Shown one piece after another: positions 1 to 8,157 of a DNA stretch of 64,000 nt. The stretch's first letter is position 1. Every line of letters begins with the position of its first letter. The position numbers were made by a program, and so were the translations under genes. Below the pieces are notes generated by a model. That model was not told the DNA's origin and ran no database searches. It saw nothing but the letters and a program-made list of their open reading frames with translations. The stretch spans positions 124,001 to 188,000 of the forward strand of contig JBKHXF010000032.1 of the NCBI GenBank assembly GCA_046566145.1, read 5' to 3'. Source of the DNA: JBKHXF01 sp046566145 (GTDB taxonomy: Bacteria > Actinomycetota > Nitriliruptoria > Nitriliruptorales > Nitriliruptoraceae).

Positions 1-1043
1 ACGGCATCGTCCCGCGGGAGGTCTGGAAGAAGGCCGGCGCGCAGGGCCTGCTGTGCACCGACGTGCCCGCCGAGTACGGCGGCGGCGGGGTCCCCGACTT
101 CCGGTACAACACGATCATCGACGAGGAGATCGCCTACGCCGGCACCTCCGGCATCGGGTACGGGCTCCACAACGACGTCATCGTCCCCTACTTCCTCAAG
201 TACGCCTCCGAGGAGCAGAAGCAGCGCTGGTTCCCGCCCATGTGCACCGGCGAGACCATCACCGCCATCGCCATGAGCGAGCCCGCCACCGGCTCCGACC
301 TCGCCGGCGTGCAGACCACCGCCATCCGCCAGGACGACGGCAGCTACCTCCTCAACGGCGCCAAGACGTTCATCACCAACGGCATCCACGCCGACCTCGT
401 GATCGTCGTCGCCAAGACCGACCCGTCCGCCTCCCACGGCGGGATCTCGCTGCTCGTCGTCGAGCGCGGCATGGAGGGCTTCGAGCGCGGCCGCAAGCTC
501 GACAAGATCGGCATGAAGGCCCAGGACACCGCCGAGCTGTTCTTCACCGACGTGCGCGTCCCCGCCGAGAACCTCCTCGGCGAGGAGGGCAAGGGCTTCG
601 TCTACCTCATGGAGGCCCTCCCGCAGGAGCGGCTCTCCATCGCCATCTCCGCGGTCGCCGGCGCCCGCGCCGCCCTCGACGTCACCCTCGCGTACTGCAA
701 GGAGCGCACCGCCTTCGGCAAGCCCATCGGGTCGTTCCAGAACTCCCGGTTCATGCTCGCCGAGATGCGTACCAAGGTCGAGGTCACCCAGACCTTCGTC
801 GACCGCTGCATCGAACTGCACGACGAGGGGCGGCTCACCGTCGACGAGGCCGCCATGGCCAAGTACTGGGCCACCGACGTCCTCGACGAGGTCGTCGACG
901 CCGGCGTCCAGCTCCACGGCGGGTACGGCTACATGCGCGAGTACCCCATCGCCCGCGCCTACACCGACGCCCGCGTGTCGCGGATCTACGGCGGGACGAA
1001 CGAGATCATGAAGGAGATCATCGGTCGGACGATGGGCGTCTGA
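1..1043 (+). CDS. Acyl-CoA dehydrogenase, long-chain (LCAD)-like, 5' truncated by the window edge
   Basis: This is an FAD-dependent dehydrogenase that introduces the alpha,beta double bond into acyl-CoA in beta-oxidation. The reading frame is open from base 3, so the start lies upstream; 346 residues are visible. Family landmarks are the FAD/substrate stretch around AIAMSEPATGSDLAG, the middle-domain TFITNG, and the C-terminal helical domain with QLHGGYGYMREYPIAR and IYGGTNEIMKEI. The C-terminal domain closely resembles mammalian long-chain acyl-CoA dehydrogenase, in which the catalytic glutamate sits on an internal helix (here near ELHDEG) and not in the YGGT loop. Exact chain-length preference cannot be read from sequence. 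The next gene is on the opposite strand. Confidence 0.93.
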   Translation, partial: GIVPREVWKKAGAQGLLCTDVPAEYGGGGVPDFRYNTIIDEEIAYAGTSGIGYGLHNDVIVPYFLKYASEEQKQRWFPPMCTGETITAIAMSEPATGSDLAGVQTTAIRQDDGSYLLNGAKTFITNGIHADLVIVVAKTDPSASHGGISLLVVERGMEGFERGRKLDKIGMKAQDTAELFFTDVRVPAENLLGEEGKGFVYLMEALPQERLSIAISAVAGARAALDVTLAYCKERTAFGKPIGSFQNSRFMLAEMRTKVEVTQTFVDRCIELHDEGRLTVDEAAMAKYWATDVLDEVVDAGVQLHGGYGYMREYPIARAYTDARVSRIYGGTNEIMKEIIGRTMGV

Positions 1044-1215
1044 CTCGTCGTCGGGTGACCGGTCGGCGCGGGCCCGCGGCCGCCGCGGCGCCACGGCATC
1101 GTCTTCGCCGCGCCTTGGTGCTCGGCCCCTGGGGGGCCTGCGCTCCGCTTGAGCGCGGCTGCGGCGACACCGCGGCGCCGCGGCTCTCGGCGTCCTCGGT
1201 CTGGGACTCGGCCGG

Positions 1216-1258
1216 CCTCGTCCTCCCTCCGGGGCGGGGGTGGGGAGGAGGGGCGAGG
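1216..1258. terminator. Possible imperfect hairpin between convergent genes
   Basis: The arms at 1216-1230 (pyrimidine-rich) and 1242-1258 (purine-rich) can pair imperfectly around a G-rich loop. They lie just after the 3' end of the acyl-CoA dehydrogenase gene and before the 3' end of the opposing gene. The pairing has mismatches and there is no U-tract, so this is weak. The rest of 1044-1262 shows no gene I can support. Confidence 0.3.
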
Positions 1259-1262
1259 GGCC

Positions 1263-1850
1263 CTAGAGGTCGGTGGACCAGGGGTCGGTGGCGAGGGCGT
1301 CGGTGATGCGGGCGGCGGTGGCGTCGTCGCAGGTGGTGCGCAGGAGGCGGCCGGTGAAGCGGCGGAGCTCCGCGACGGCGTGGAAGACGTGGGCCTCCTC
1401 GACCAGGAGCAGCAGGGCGGCCTCGCCCTCGGCGAGCTCCTCGCCGAGCGCCTGGATGTCCTCGTCCTGGATGCCGATGTCGCGCAGCTTCGCGAAGATG
1501 CCGCCGGCGGCCGCGCCGACCGCCAGGCCCACGAGGGCGGCCGGGCCGCCGACGAGGATGCCGCCGAGCAGGCCCCACCAGCTGCCCGACAGCGCGCCCT
1601 GGGCCGTGGTCACGTCCTTGGTCTCCTGGACCCGGACCTTCCCGCCCTCCTCCTTCGCGGCGATCGCGGCGTCCTCGAGCTTCAGCTTCCCCTCGGCCTG
1701 CAGGCGCATGGCCGCGAGCAGGCCCTCCTGGGCCATGATGGGGCCGGGCAGGGCGATCGCGACGAGGTTCGCGCTCGACGTGTCCGTGTGGGTCACGACC
1801 TCGTCGGGCTCGGCGGCGCGGGAGGTCTCGGCGTCGAGGTGCTCGGTCAC
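1263..1850 (-). CDS. DUF1269-like glycine-rich membrane-associated protein
   Basis: The product is 195 residues of unknown function. The N-terminal third reads like the DUF1269 family (NLVAIALPGPIMAQEGLLA, followed by LKLEDAAI). A central glycine/alanine-rich hairpin (GLLGGILVGGPAALVGLAVGAAAGG) could insert into or pack against a membrane. The C-terminal third is predominantly charged helix. I chose the GTG at 1848-1850 because AGGA lies at the right distance upstream and the DUF-like sequence begins shortly after; the frame stays open much further upstream only as a GC-rich shadow. Family members are often tied to stress or general membrane functions, but no role is established. Confidence 0.75.
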   Translation of the reverse strand: MTEHLDAETSRAAEPDEVVTHTDTSSANLVAIALPGPIMAQEGLLAAMRLQAEGKLKLEDAAIAAKEEGGKVRVQETKDVTTAQGALSGSWWGLLGGILVGGPAALVGLAVGAAAGGIFAKLRDIGIQDEDIQALGEELAEGEAALLLLVEEAHVFHAVAELRRFTGRLLRTTCDDATAARITDALATDPWSTDL

Positions 1851-1961
1851 GGCAGGTCCTGGCGTGGTGGGCCGGCGCGCGACGGCCGGCGGGTGAGTCC
1901 ACCGTAGCCCCGGGCCTACGCTCGCCCCCGACCCCGACCCCGCCCGTTCGGAAGAGCCGCC

Positions 1962-2729
1962 GTGGACACCCCGCTGCACGTCGAGATCCGCGACCTCGCG
2001 GGCGCGTCCGTCCGCGTGCTCACCATGCACCGGCCCGACGCGCGCAACGCCATGGACACCGCGATGCTGGTCGCCCTCGTCGACGCCCTCGACGACGCCA
2101 CGGCCGACACCGGGCTGCGCGGGCTCGTGCTGACCGGCGCCGGCGGCACGTTCTCCGCCGGCGCCGACGTGCGCGAGCAGACGCCCGACGGGGGCCGCCG
2201 GCGCATGGAGCTGTTCACCACCTTCTACGAGCAGCTCTCGACGTTCCGCGTCCCGACCGTCGCCGCCGTCGAGGGTCCCGCCGTCGGCGGTGGCGCCGAG
2301 GCCGCGGCTGCCTGCGACCTTCGGGTGTTCGCCCGCTCCGCCCGGCTGCGGTTCCCCGGCGCCGTGTACGGCGTCCCCGTCGGCACGGCGCGCACCATCG
2401 GGCAGGTCGGCCTCGGCACCGCCAAGGACTGGGTCCTGTCGTCGCGGTGGGTCGACGCCCAGGAGGCGCACGCCAGCGGGATGGCCCAGCGCCTGGTCGA
2501 CGACGGCACCACCCTCGACGCCGGGCTCGCGTGGCTCGCCGACGTGGTCCAGCGCGACGCCGACACCGTCGCGCTCCTCAAGCGGCTGTTCACCGACCAG
2601 GCCGGGGTGCGCGACCGGGTCGCGTACGAGAACGACGTCCTGCGGGCCCACGCCGAGACCGGCGGGCTGCCGCCGGCGCTGGACCGCGACCTGCCACGGA
2701 CCGTCCGGCCCAGACGGCTGGGGGGCTGA
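1962..2729 (+). CDS. Enoyl-CoA hydratase/isomerase (crotonase) family protein
   Basis: The protein has 255 residues and a crotonase fold. The CoA/oxyanion-hole segments are visible as TGAGGTFSAGADV (about residues 62-74) and EGPAVGGGAEAAAACDLRV (about 106-124). Where classical hydratases carry a GVMPGAGGT-like segment with catalytic glutamates, this protein reads GVPVGTARTIG, so it may not be a standard 2-enoyl-CoA hydratase; isomerase, thioesterase or dehalogenase-like activities exist in the superfamily. It starts at GTG 1962 and sits about 75 bp upstream of glpX on the same strand. A -10-like TACGCT lies at 1917-1922. Confidence 0.85.
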   Translation: MDTPLHVEIRDLAGASVRVLTMHRPDARNAMDTAMLVALVDALDDATADTGLRGLVLTGAGGTFSAGADVREQTPDGGRRRMELFTTFYEQLSTFRVPTVAAVEGPAVGGGAEAAAACDLRVFARSARLRFPGAVYGVPVGTARTIGQVGLGTAKDWVLSSRWVDAQEAHASGMAQRLVDDGTTLDAGLAWLADVVQRDADTVALLKRLFTDQAGVRDRVAYENDVLRAHAETGGLPPALDRDLPRTVRPRRLGG

Positions 2730-2743
2730 CCCCCGACCGGTAC

Positions 2744-2749
2744 TAGGCT
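2744..2749 (+). promoter_or_regulatory. Candidate -10 element upstream of glpX
   Basis: TAGGCT lies 56 bp upstream of the glpX ATG, in the short gap after the crotonase gene. The TAGNNT/TACNNT form recurs upstream of many genes in this window. No clear -35 is visible. Confidence 0.35.
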
Positions 2750-2805
2750 CGGGGTCCGCCCCACGTCCACCCGCCCGCGCCCGGGCGCCGAGCCAGGACC
2801 GACCG

Positions 2806-3798
2806 ATGACCCCGCAGGAGCGCCCCGACCGCAACCTCGCGATGGAGCTCGTCCGCACCACCGAGGCCGCCGCGCTCGCCGCTGCCCGCTGGCAGGGACG
2901 CGGACAGAAGGAGTCCGGCGACCAGGCCGCCGTCGACGCCATGCGCCAGGTGCTCTCCACCGTCGAGATCGACGGCACCGTCATCATCGGCGAGGGGGAG
3001 AAGGACGAGGCGCCGATGCTCTACAACGGCGAGCGCGTCGGGACCGGGCACCCCCCGAAGGTCGACATCGCCGTCGACCCGATCGACGGCACCCGGCTGC
3101 TCGCCGAGGGTCGCAACGGCTCGATCGCGGTGATCGCCGCCGCCCCGGAGGGCGCGATGTTCGACCCGGGCCCGTGCGTCTACATGGAGAAGCTCGTCGT
3201 CGGTGCCGAGGCCGCCGACGTCGTGGACCTCGATCGGCCCATCGGCGAGAACCTCGCGGCCATCGCGAAGGCGAAGGACCGCGAGGTCCGCGACCTGACC
3301 GTGATGATGCTGGACCGCGACCGGCACGAGGAGGCGAAGCGCCAGGTGCGGGAGGCCGGCGCCCGGCTGCAGCTGATCATGGACGGTGACGTCGCCGCCT
3401 CCATCCTCGCGGCCTGGGACGAGCGCCCCTCCGTCGACGTCATGTACGGCATCGGCGGCACACCCGAGGGGGTCGTGTCCGCCTGCGCCGTCCGGGCGCT
3501 CGGCGGCGTCATCCTCGGCCGCCTGTGGCCGCGGGACGAGGAGGAGCGTGCCGCCGCGCACGACGCCGGCTACGACCTCGACGCGGTGCTCACCACCTCC
3601 GACCTGGTCAGCGGGCCGGACACGTTCTTCGCCTGCACGGGCGTCACGCCCGGACAGCTGGTCCAGGGCGTCGCGTTCGACGGCCACGGCGCGCTGACGG
3701 AGTCGCTGGTCATGCGAGGCAAGTCCGGGACCGTGCGGCTGATCCGCGCCCGGCACAAGTTCGACAAGCTCAAGGAGTACGCGTCGGTCGAGTACTGA
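2806..3798 (+). CDS. glpX: Class II fructose-1,6-bisphosphatase
   Basis: The enzyme hydrolyses fructose 1,6-bisphosphate to fructose 6-phosphate in gluconeogenesis in the cytoplasm. The 330-residue length fits the GlpX family. Signature segments are DGTVIIGEGEKDEAPML (about residues 54-70), the metal-binding VDPIDGTRLLAEG (about 90-102), GDVAASI, and YGIGGTPEGVVSA (about 213-225). Most actinobacteria use GlpX as their main FBPase. ATG at 2806 fits family N termini (RNLAMELVRTTEAAALAA). The 3' end is 12 bp from the end of the convergent hydrolase gene. Confidence 0.96.
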   Translation: MTPQERPDRNLAMELVRTTEAAALAAARWQGRGQKESGDQAAVDAMRQVLSTVEIDGTVIIGEGEKDEAPMLYNGERVGTGHPPKVDIAVDPIDGTRLLAEGRNGSIAVIAAAPEGAMFDPGPCVYMEKLVVGAEAADVVDLDRPIGENLAAIAKAKDREVRDLTVMMLDRDRHEEAKRQVREAGARLQLIMDGDVAASILAAWDERPSVDVMYGIGGTPEGVVSACAVRALGGVILGRLWPRDEEERAAAHDAGYDLDAVLTTSDLVSGPDTFFACTGVTPGQLVQGVAFDGHGALTESLVMRGKSGTVRLIRARHKFDKLKEYASVEY

Positions 3799-3810
3799 GC
3801 CGCGCGCGTC

Positions 3811-4833
3811 TCAGGCGGAGCGACGCTCCACCACGGCCCCGTCCCCCAGGGCGGGGCCGCGTGCGTGCCCGAGGTGTCGGTGCAGGAAGTCCGAGACGAC
3901 GTCGTGGATGTCGTCCGGGAACTCGATCAGGGCACCGTGCGTCCCGCCGACCAGCTCCACCAGCTCTGCCACGTCGATGCGGAGCAGCATCGTCGTGCCG
4001 GCCTCCGGTGGGGTCCACGTGTCCGCGGAGCCGACGAGCACGAGCGTCGGGACGTCGACCTCGTGCAGCCACGGCGACGCGTCGAACTCGTGCATGCCGC
4101 GGGCGATCTGCATCGCGACCAGCGGGTCGACCTGCGTGAAGTGGCGGAAGTACAGCGTCATCCCCTCGGCCGGCGTGTGCGGCCCCAGCGCCCGGATGAG
4201 CCGTGCGACGGGCATCGCGATGGGTAGCCGCATCAGGTCGGGGATGAGCTTCTGCACCGGCCGGGGGAGCAGCGGGAGCCCCAGGTAGGCGAACGGGAAC
4301 AGGTACGCGCCGATGTCGGTCCCGTAGAAGTCCCGGAGCGGGCTGCGGTAGGGGCCGGTCACGCAGACGATCGCCGCGACCCTCGACGGGCGACCGTCCT
4401 CGGCGGCGAGGTCGCGCTGCTGCCGCCACGTCTCGAGCGCGACCTGCACGCCCATCGAGTGGCCCAGGACCGTCGCGTCCGTGACGTCCTCGGCCTCCAT
4501 GACCGCCCCGACGTCGCCGGCGAACCGCTCGATCGTGTAGTCCTCGGCGCGGACCCCGCGGCCGAGCCACCCCGGCGGACGGGGGTCGGTCGAGGCGCCG
4601 ACGCCCCGGTAGTTCAACACCGCCACGCGGTACCGGTCCAGCAGCGGCGGGGCCAGGTACTCCCAGAAGTTGTCCGGGCACATGAACCCGGCGCAGAGCA
4701 CCAACCACTCGCCGTCGTCCGGGCCGAGCACGGTGTAACGGATGCGGGCCCCGTCGGGGGCGAGGACCTCGCGGTCCTTGGGCCAGACGTGGCCGCCACG
4801 GTCGCCGGGCCAGGCGGGGGCGTCGGTGGGCAC
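3811..4833 (-). CDS. Alpha/beta hydrolase fold protein
   Basis: This 340-residue hydrolase has an oxyanion segment GWLVLCAGF-like (EWLVLCAGF), the RGVGAST loop, a nucleophile elbow LGHSMGVQ, an acid in LVLVGSADTWTPP and a histidine near VGGTHGAL. No signal peptide is visible, so it should be cytoplasmic. I placed the start at GTG 4831-4833 because GAGG lies about 8 bp upstream; the frame runs further up but that stretch overlaps the divergent pstB regulatory region. The substrate is unknown. It is divergent to pstB and could share phosphate-responsive control, which is inference only. Confidence 0.85.
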   Translation of the reverse strand: MPTDAPAWPGDRGGHVWPKDREVLAPDGARIRYTVLGPDDGEWLVLCAGFMCPDNFWEYLAPPLLDRYRVAVLNYRGVGASTDPRPPGWLGRGVRAEDYTIERFAGDVGAVMEAEDVTDATVLGHSMGVQVALETWRQQRDLAAEDGRPSRVAAIVCVTGPYRSPLRDFYGTDIGAYLFPFAYLGLPLLPRPVQKLIPDLMRLPIAMPVARLIRALGPHTPAEGMTLYFRHFTQVDPLVAMQIARGMHEFDASPWLHEVDVPTLVLVGSADTWTPPEAGTTMLLRIDVAELVELVGGTHGALIEFPDDIHDVVSDFLHRHLGHARGPALGDGAVVERRSA

Positions 4834-4920
4834 GGGGTACCTCGGGGCGGGGGCTCGGCAGGTCACGGGAAGGCTAACGACGTGGGTCCGGACGGGGCAC
4901 GTTCGGACCAGCCGGTGGGT

Positions 4921-4960
4921 GGTCACCGGGCCGACCGCCCGTCGTAACCCGGCGTTCACC
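4921..4960 (+). promoter_or_regulatory. Candidate PHO box upstream of pstB
   Basis: Four units start at an 11-bp period: GGTCACC at 4921, weak CGACCGC at 4932, CGTAACC at 4943 and GTTCACC at 4954. Actinobacterial PhoP/RegX3 operators are GTTCACC-like direct repeats with an 11-bp period. The first and last units match well and the middle two poorly. The site lies in the divergent gap between the alpha/beta hydrolase and pstB. Confidence 0.5.
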
Positions 4961-5022
4961 TCGGGCCCGTTCCCTCCTCCTCGCACCCGTCGACGGACAT
5001 CGGCGGGCCGCCGCTCACCCTC

Positions 5023-5028
5023 TACCCT
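5023..5028 (+). promoter_or_regulatory. Candidate -10 element of pstB
   Basis: TACCCT ends 14 bp before the pstB ATG, which implies a very short 5' leader. The hexamer is of the type that recurs before other genes in this window. Confidence 0.35.
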
Positions 5029-5042
5029 CCGCGAGGGCACCG

Positions 5043-5906
5043 ATGGACCACACCGCCACCGAGCCGGAGCGCACCGTGCAGGACGACACGATGGCCACGG
5101 CCGTCCCCGAGACCGCCCCCGTGGCCTCGCCGGCCGTGTTCGAGCTCGACGACGTCGGGGTCACGTACGGAAACTTCCAGGCCGTCCGCGGGATCTCGTT
5201 CGACATCCCCCAGCACGAGATCACGGCGCTCATCGGCCCGTCTGGCTGCGGGAAGTCGACGCTGCTTCGGACCCTGAACCGGATGAACGACCTGGTCCCG
5301 GGCGCGAAGGTCAGCGGCCGGGTCCGCTACCACGGCCAGGACATCTACGGCGAGGACGTCGACCCCGTCGAGGTCCGCCGCCGCATCGGCATCGTCTTCC
5401 AGAAGCCGAACCCGTTCCCGAAGTCGATCTACGAGAACGTCGCGTTCGGCCCGAAGCTGATGGGCCAGACCAAGGGCCTCGACGACGTCGTCGAGCAGGC
5501 CCTGCGCGGTGCCGCGCTGTGGGACGAGGTCAAGGACAAGCTCGGCGAGTCCGGGCTGTCCCTCTCCGGCGGCCAGCAGCAGCGCCTCTGCATCGCCCGG
5601 ACGATCGCGCTCGAGCCCGAGGTCATCCTCATGGACGAGCCGTGCTCGGCGCTCGACCCGATCGCGACCCTGCGCATCGAGGACCTCATGCGGGACCTCA
5701 AGCAGCGCTACACCATCGTCATCGTGACGCACAACATGCAGCAGGCCGCCCGCGTCTCCGACCGCACCGCCTTCCTGACCGTCAACATCGACGACCAGCA
5801 CGGCGAGCGGACCGGTGAGCTCGTGGAGTTCGACCTCACCGAGAAGATCTTCACCCAGGCGTCCGACGAGCGCACCGAGGCGTACATCACGGGTCGGTTC
5901 GGCTGA
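5043..5906 (+). CDS. pstB: Phosphate ABC transporter ATP-binding protein PstB
   Basis: The ATPase subunit energises high-affinity phosphate import by PstSCAB. Walker A is GPSGCGKST (residues 65-73), the ABC signature is LSGGQQQR (about 178-185), Walker B is VILMDEP, and the H-loop is VTHNMQQAARV. The 287-residue length exceeds the usual roughly 250 because of an approximately 30-residue acidic N-terminal extension before FELDDVGVTYG. A second in-frame ATG at 5091 (MATAVPETAP) would shorten this. pstB comes first in the locus, ahead of pstS, instead of last as usual. A PHO-box-like array lies upstream. Confidence 0.96.
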   Translation: MDHTATEPERTVQDDTMATAVPETAPVASPAVFELDDVGVTYGNFQAVRGISFDIPQHEITALIGPSGCGKSTLLRTLNRMNDLVPGAKVSGRVRYHGQDIYGEDVDPVEVRRRIGIVFQKPNPFPKSIYENVAFGPKLMGQTKGLDDVVEQALRGAALWDEVKDKLGESGLSLSGGQQQRLCIARTIALEPEVILMDEPCSALDPIATLRIEDLMRDLKQRYTIVIVTHNMQQAARVSDRTAFLTVNIDDQHGERTGELVEFDLTEKIFTQASDERTEAYITGRFG

Positions 5907-5969
5907 CGCGTCCACCCCCGGTGGGTCGTGCGCGGCGCGCCTGACCCGCCGGGGGGATGTTCCGGCCCC

Positions 5970-5987
5970 GTTCACCTCCCGTTCACC
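5970..5987 (+). promoter_or_regulatory. PHO box upstream of pstS
   Basis: Two perfect GTTCACC heptamers at 5970-5976 and 5981-5987 are separated by TCCC, giving the 11-bp period of actinobacterial PhoP/RegX3 operators. A possible -10 (TAGCGT, 6019-6024) follows. The locus encodes its own RegX3/SenX3-like pair, so autoregulation by phosphate starvation is likely. Confidence 0.8.
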
Positions 5988-6120
5988 TCTCGGCAAGTCG
6001 CCCTCCCCACGTCGTCCGTAGCGTCCCCGGTGTGCAACTACCGCGGTCGTAGGCATCGCCTCGACCCCCTCGCGGTCGCCCTGCGACCACCTCCCACCCA
6101 CTCCACGAGGAGTCACCAAC

Positions 6121-7155
6121 GTGCTGCGTGACCTGAAGCGCACCCGCATCGCCGGCGCGATGCTCGCCGTCTCCCTGCTCGCCACCGCGTGCGGCGGCGG
6201 CACCGACACGGACACCGAGTCGACGGACACCGGATCCACGGACGGGGCTGCCGAGGGCGGCGACCTGAGCGGCTCGATCGCCGTCTCCGGCTCGTCGACC
6301 GTCGAGCCCATCTCCGCGCTGAACGCCGAGCTCTTCGCCGAGCAGAACCCCGGCGTCGCGATCTCCGTCGAGGGCCCCGGCACCGGCGACGGCTTCGAGA
6401 AGTTCTGCGCCGGCGAGACCGACATCTCCGACGCCTCGCGTCCCATCAAGGACGAGGAGGCCGAGGCCTGCGCCGCCGCCGGCATCGAGTACACCGAGCT
6501 CAAGGTCGCCATCGACGGCCTCTCGATCCTGACCAACCCCGCCAACGACGCCGTCGAGTGCCTGGACTTCGCGGCCCTCTACGCGCTGACCGGTCCCGAG
6601 TCGAACGGGTTCGCGACCTGGTCCGACGCGTCGGCCCTGGCCTCCGAGCTCGGGTCGTCCTCGACCCTGCCGGACGCCCCGCTGACGGTCACCGGCCCGG
6701 GCGAGGAGTCCGGCACCTACGACACCTACGTGGAGCTCGTCATCGAGGAGTTCAACGAGGACCGTGGCGCCGACGCCGCGACCCGTTCGGACTACCAGGC
6801 CTCCGCGAACGACAACGTGATCGTCCAGGGCATCACGGGCGACGAGACCGCGCTCGGGTGGGTCGGCTACGCGTTCTTCGTCGAGAACTCGGACGCCCTC
6901 AAGGCGCTCGCGGTCGACGGTGGTGACGGGTGCGTCGAGCCCACCGACGAGACGCTCGCCTCCGGCGAGTACCCGCTGGCGCGTGACCTCTACATCTACG
7001 TCAACAACGCCAAGGCGGACGAGAAGCCCGAGCTGCAGGCGTTCGTCGACTTCTACCTCTCCGAGGACGGCATCGCGTCGGTGAGCGAGGTCGGGTACGT
7101 CCAGCTCGCCGAGGCCGACCTCGAGGCGACCCGTGCCGCCTGGTCGGGCCGCTGA
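6121..7155 (+). CDS. pstS: Phosphate-binding lipoprotein PstS
   Basis: This is the extracytoplasmic phosphate receptor for the PstCAB permease. The 344-residue protein starts with a lipoprotein signal peptide; the lipobox LATAC places the lipidated cysteine at residue 24, followed by a Gly/Thr/Ser/Glu linker. Phosphate-binding segments include VSGSSTVEPIS (about 58-68), ETDISDASRPI and GEESGTYDTYVE. GTG at 6121 is preceded by GAGGAG at a good distance. A palindromic hairpin follows before pstC, which may keep pstS mRNA in excess over permease mRNA. Confidence 0.96.
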   Translation: MLRDLKRTRIAGAMLAVSLLATACGGGTDTDTESTDTGSTDGAAEGGDLSGSIAVSGSSTVEPISALNAELFAEQNPGVAISVEGPGTGDGFEKFCAGETDISDASRPIKDEEAEACAAAGIEYTELKVAIDGLSILTNPANDAVECLDFAALYALTGPESNGFATWSDASALASELGSSSTLPDAPLTVTGPGEESGTYDTYVELVIEEFNEDRGADAATRSDYQASANDNVIVQGITGDETALGWVGYAFFVENSDALKALAVDGGDGCVEPTDETLASGEYPLARDLYIYVNNAKADEKPELQAFVDFYLSEDGIASVSEVGYVQLAEADLEATRAAWSGR

Positions 7156-7173
7156 CCCACCGCTGAACCACCG

Positions 7174-7201
7174 GGGCCGGGTGCGTGCACGCACCCGGCC
7201 C
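7174..7201. terminator. Strong hairpin between pstS and pstC
   Basis: The arms 7174-7185 and 7190-7201 are perfectly complementary (12 bp) around TGCA, and the element is fully palindromic. It starts 18 bp after the pstS stop and lies before the pstC start. There is no U-tract, so it could be a partial terminator or an mRNA 3'-end stabiliser. Confidence 0.6.
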
Positions 7202-7236
7202 GCGGTGCACCCTCACCCCCTACGCAGGAGGACGTC

Positions 7237-8157
7237 GTGGCAGCCCTGACCACGCCCGGACCCTCGCTCGCCGGTGATCCCCGCCGGCGGCGCAAGGAGC
7301 ACGCCATCGCGCTCGGGTTCCGTGCCGTCGCCATCCTGTCGATCCTCATCAGCATCGGCATCGTCGCCTCGCTCGTCGGCGGGGCCGTTCGCTTCGTCGG
7401 CAGCATCGGCCTCTCCGAGCTCATCGCCTCCGGCTGGAGCCCTCGACGCAGCCTCTTCGACGTCCGCACGATCGTGGTCGCCTCGCTGCTGGTCACCGGC
7501 ATCGCGATGCTCGTCGCCGTCCCGCTCGGCCTCGGCGCCGCGATCTACCTCTCGGAGTACGCCGACCGGCGCGTGCGCAAGGTCGTGAAGCCCATCCTCG
7601 AGATCCTCGCCGGCATCCCGTCGGTCGTGCTGGGCTTCTTCGCCCTGACGTGGATCAACCCCAACATCGTCCGGACGTTCGTCCCGTCGGCCGGGCAGTT
7701 CAACATGATCGCGGCGGGCATCGGCGTGGGCATCCTGACGCTGCCGCTGATGGCCTCCATCACGGAGGACGCGCTCTCGGCCGTCCCCGACTCGCTGCGT
7801 GAGGCCAGCTTCGGCCTCGGCGCGCGGAGACGCCTCACCACGCTGCGCGTCGTGCTGCCCGCGGCCATCTCCGGGATCGTCGCGGCGGCCATCATCACCG
7901 CGTCCCGCGCCATCGGCGAGACGATGGTCGTGACGATCGCCGCCGGCGCCACCCCGGACCTCACCCTCGACCCGCGCTCGTCGTCGCCCACCATGACCGC
8001 GGCGATCGCGAACCTCGCGACCGGGACCGACCAGGTGGCCGGGGCCAGCAACGCGTTCGACTCGCTCTACTTCGTCGGCATGCTGCTGTTCGTCGCCACG
8101 CTCGGGCTCAACGTCCTCGGTGACCGCATCGTGCGCAAGTACCGGAAGGAGTACTGA
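7237..8157 (+). CDS. pstC: Phosphate ABC transporter permease PstC
   Basis: This is one of two inner-membrane permease subunits. The 306-residue protein has a first membrane helix at about residues 24-48 (FRAVAILSILISIGIVASLV) and the MetI-like permease core with further helices. The EAA-type loop that contacts PstB reads EASFGLGARRRLTTLRVVLPAAISG (about 190-214). The GTG start at 7237 follows GCAGGAGG. Its stop overlaps the pstA start by one base, indicating translational coupling. Confidence 0.95.
   Translation: MAALTTPGPSLAGDPRRRRKEHAIALGFRAVAILSILISIGIVASLVGGAVRFVGSIGLSELIASGWSPRRSLFDVRTIVVASLLVTGIAMLVAVPLGLGAAIYLSEYADRRVRKVVKPILEILAGIPSVVLGFFALTWINPNIVRTFVPSAGQFNMIAAGIGVGILTLPLMASITEDALSAVPDSLREASFGLGARRRLTTLRVVLPAAISGIVAAAIITASRAIGETMVVTIAAGATPDLTLDPRSSSPTMTAAIANLATGTDQVAGASNAFDSLYFVGMLLFVATLGLNVLGDRIVRKYRKEY

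Noticed and set aside
6013..6026. CGTCCGTAGCGTCC upstream of pstS is repeated exactly at 52741-52754
   Set aside because: It may just be two promoters with the TAGCGT -10 form plus chance in GC-rich sequence; there is no shared function between the two genes.
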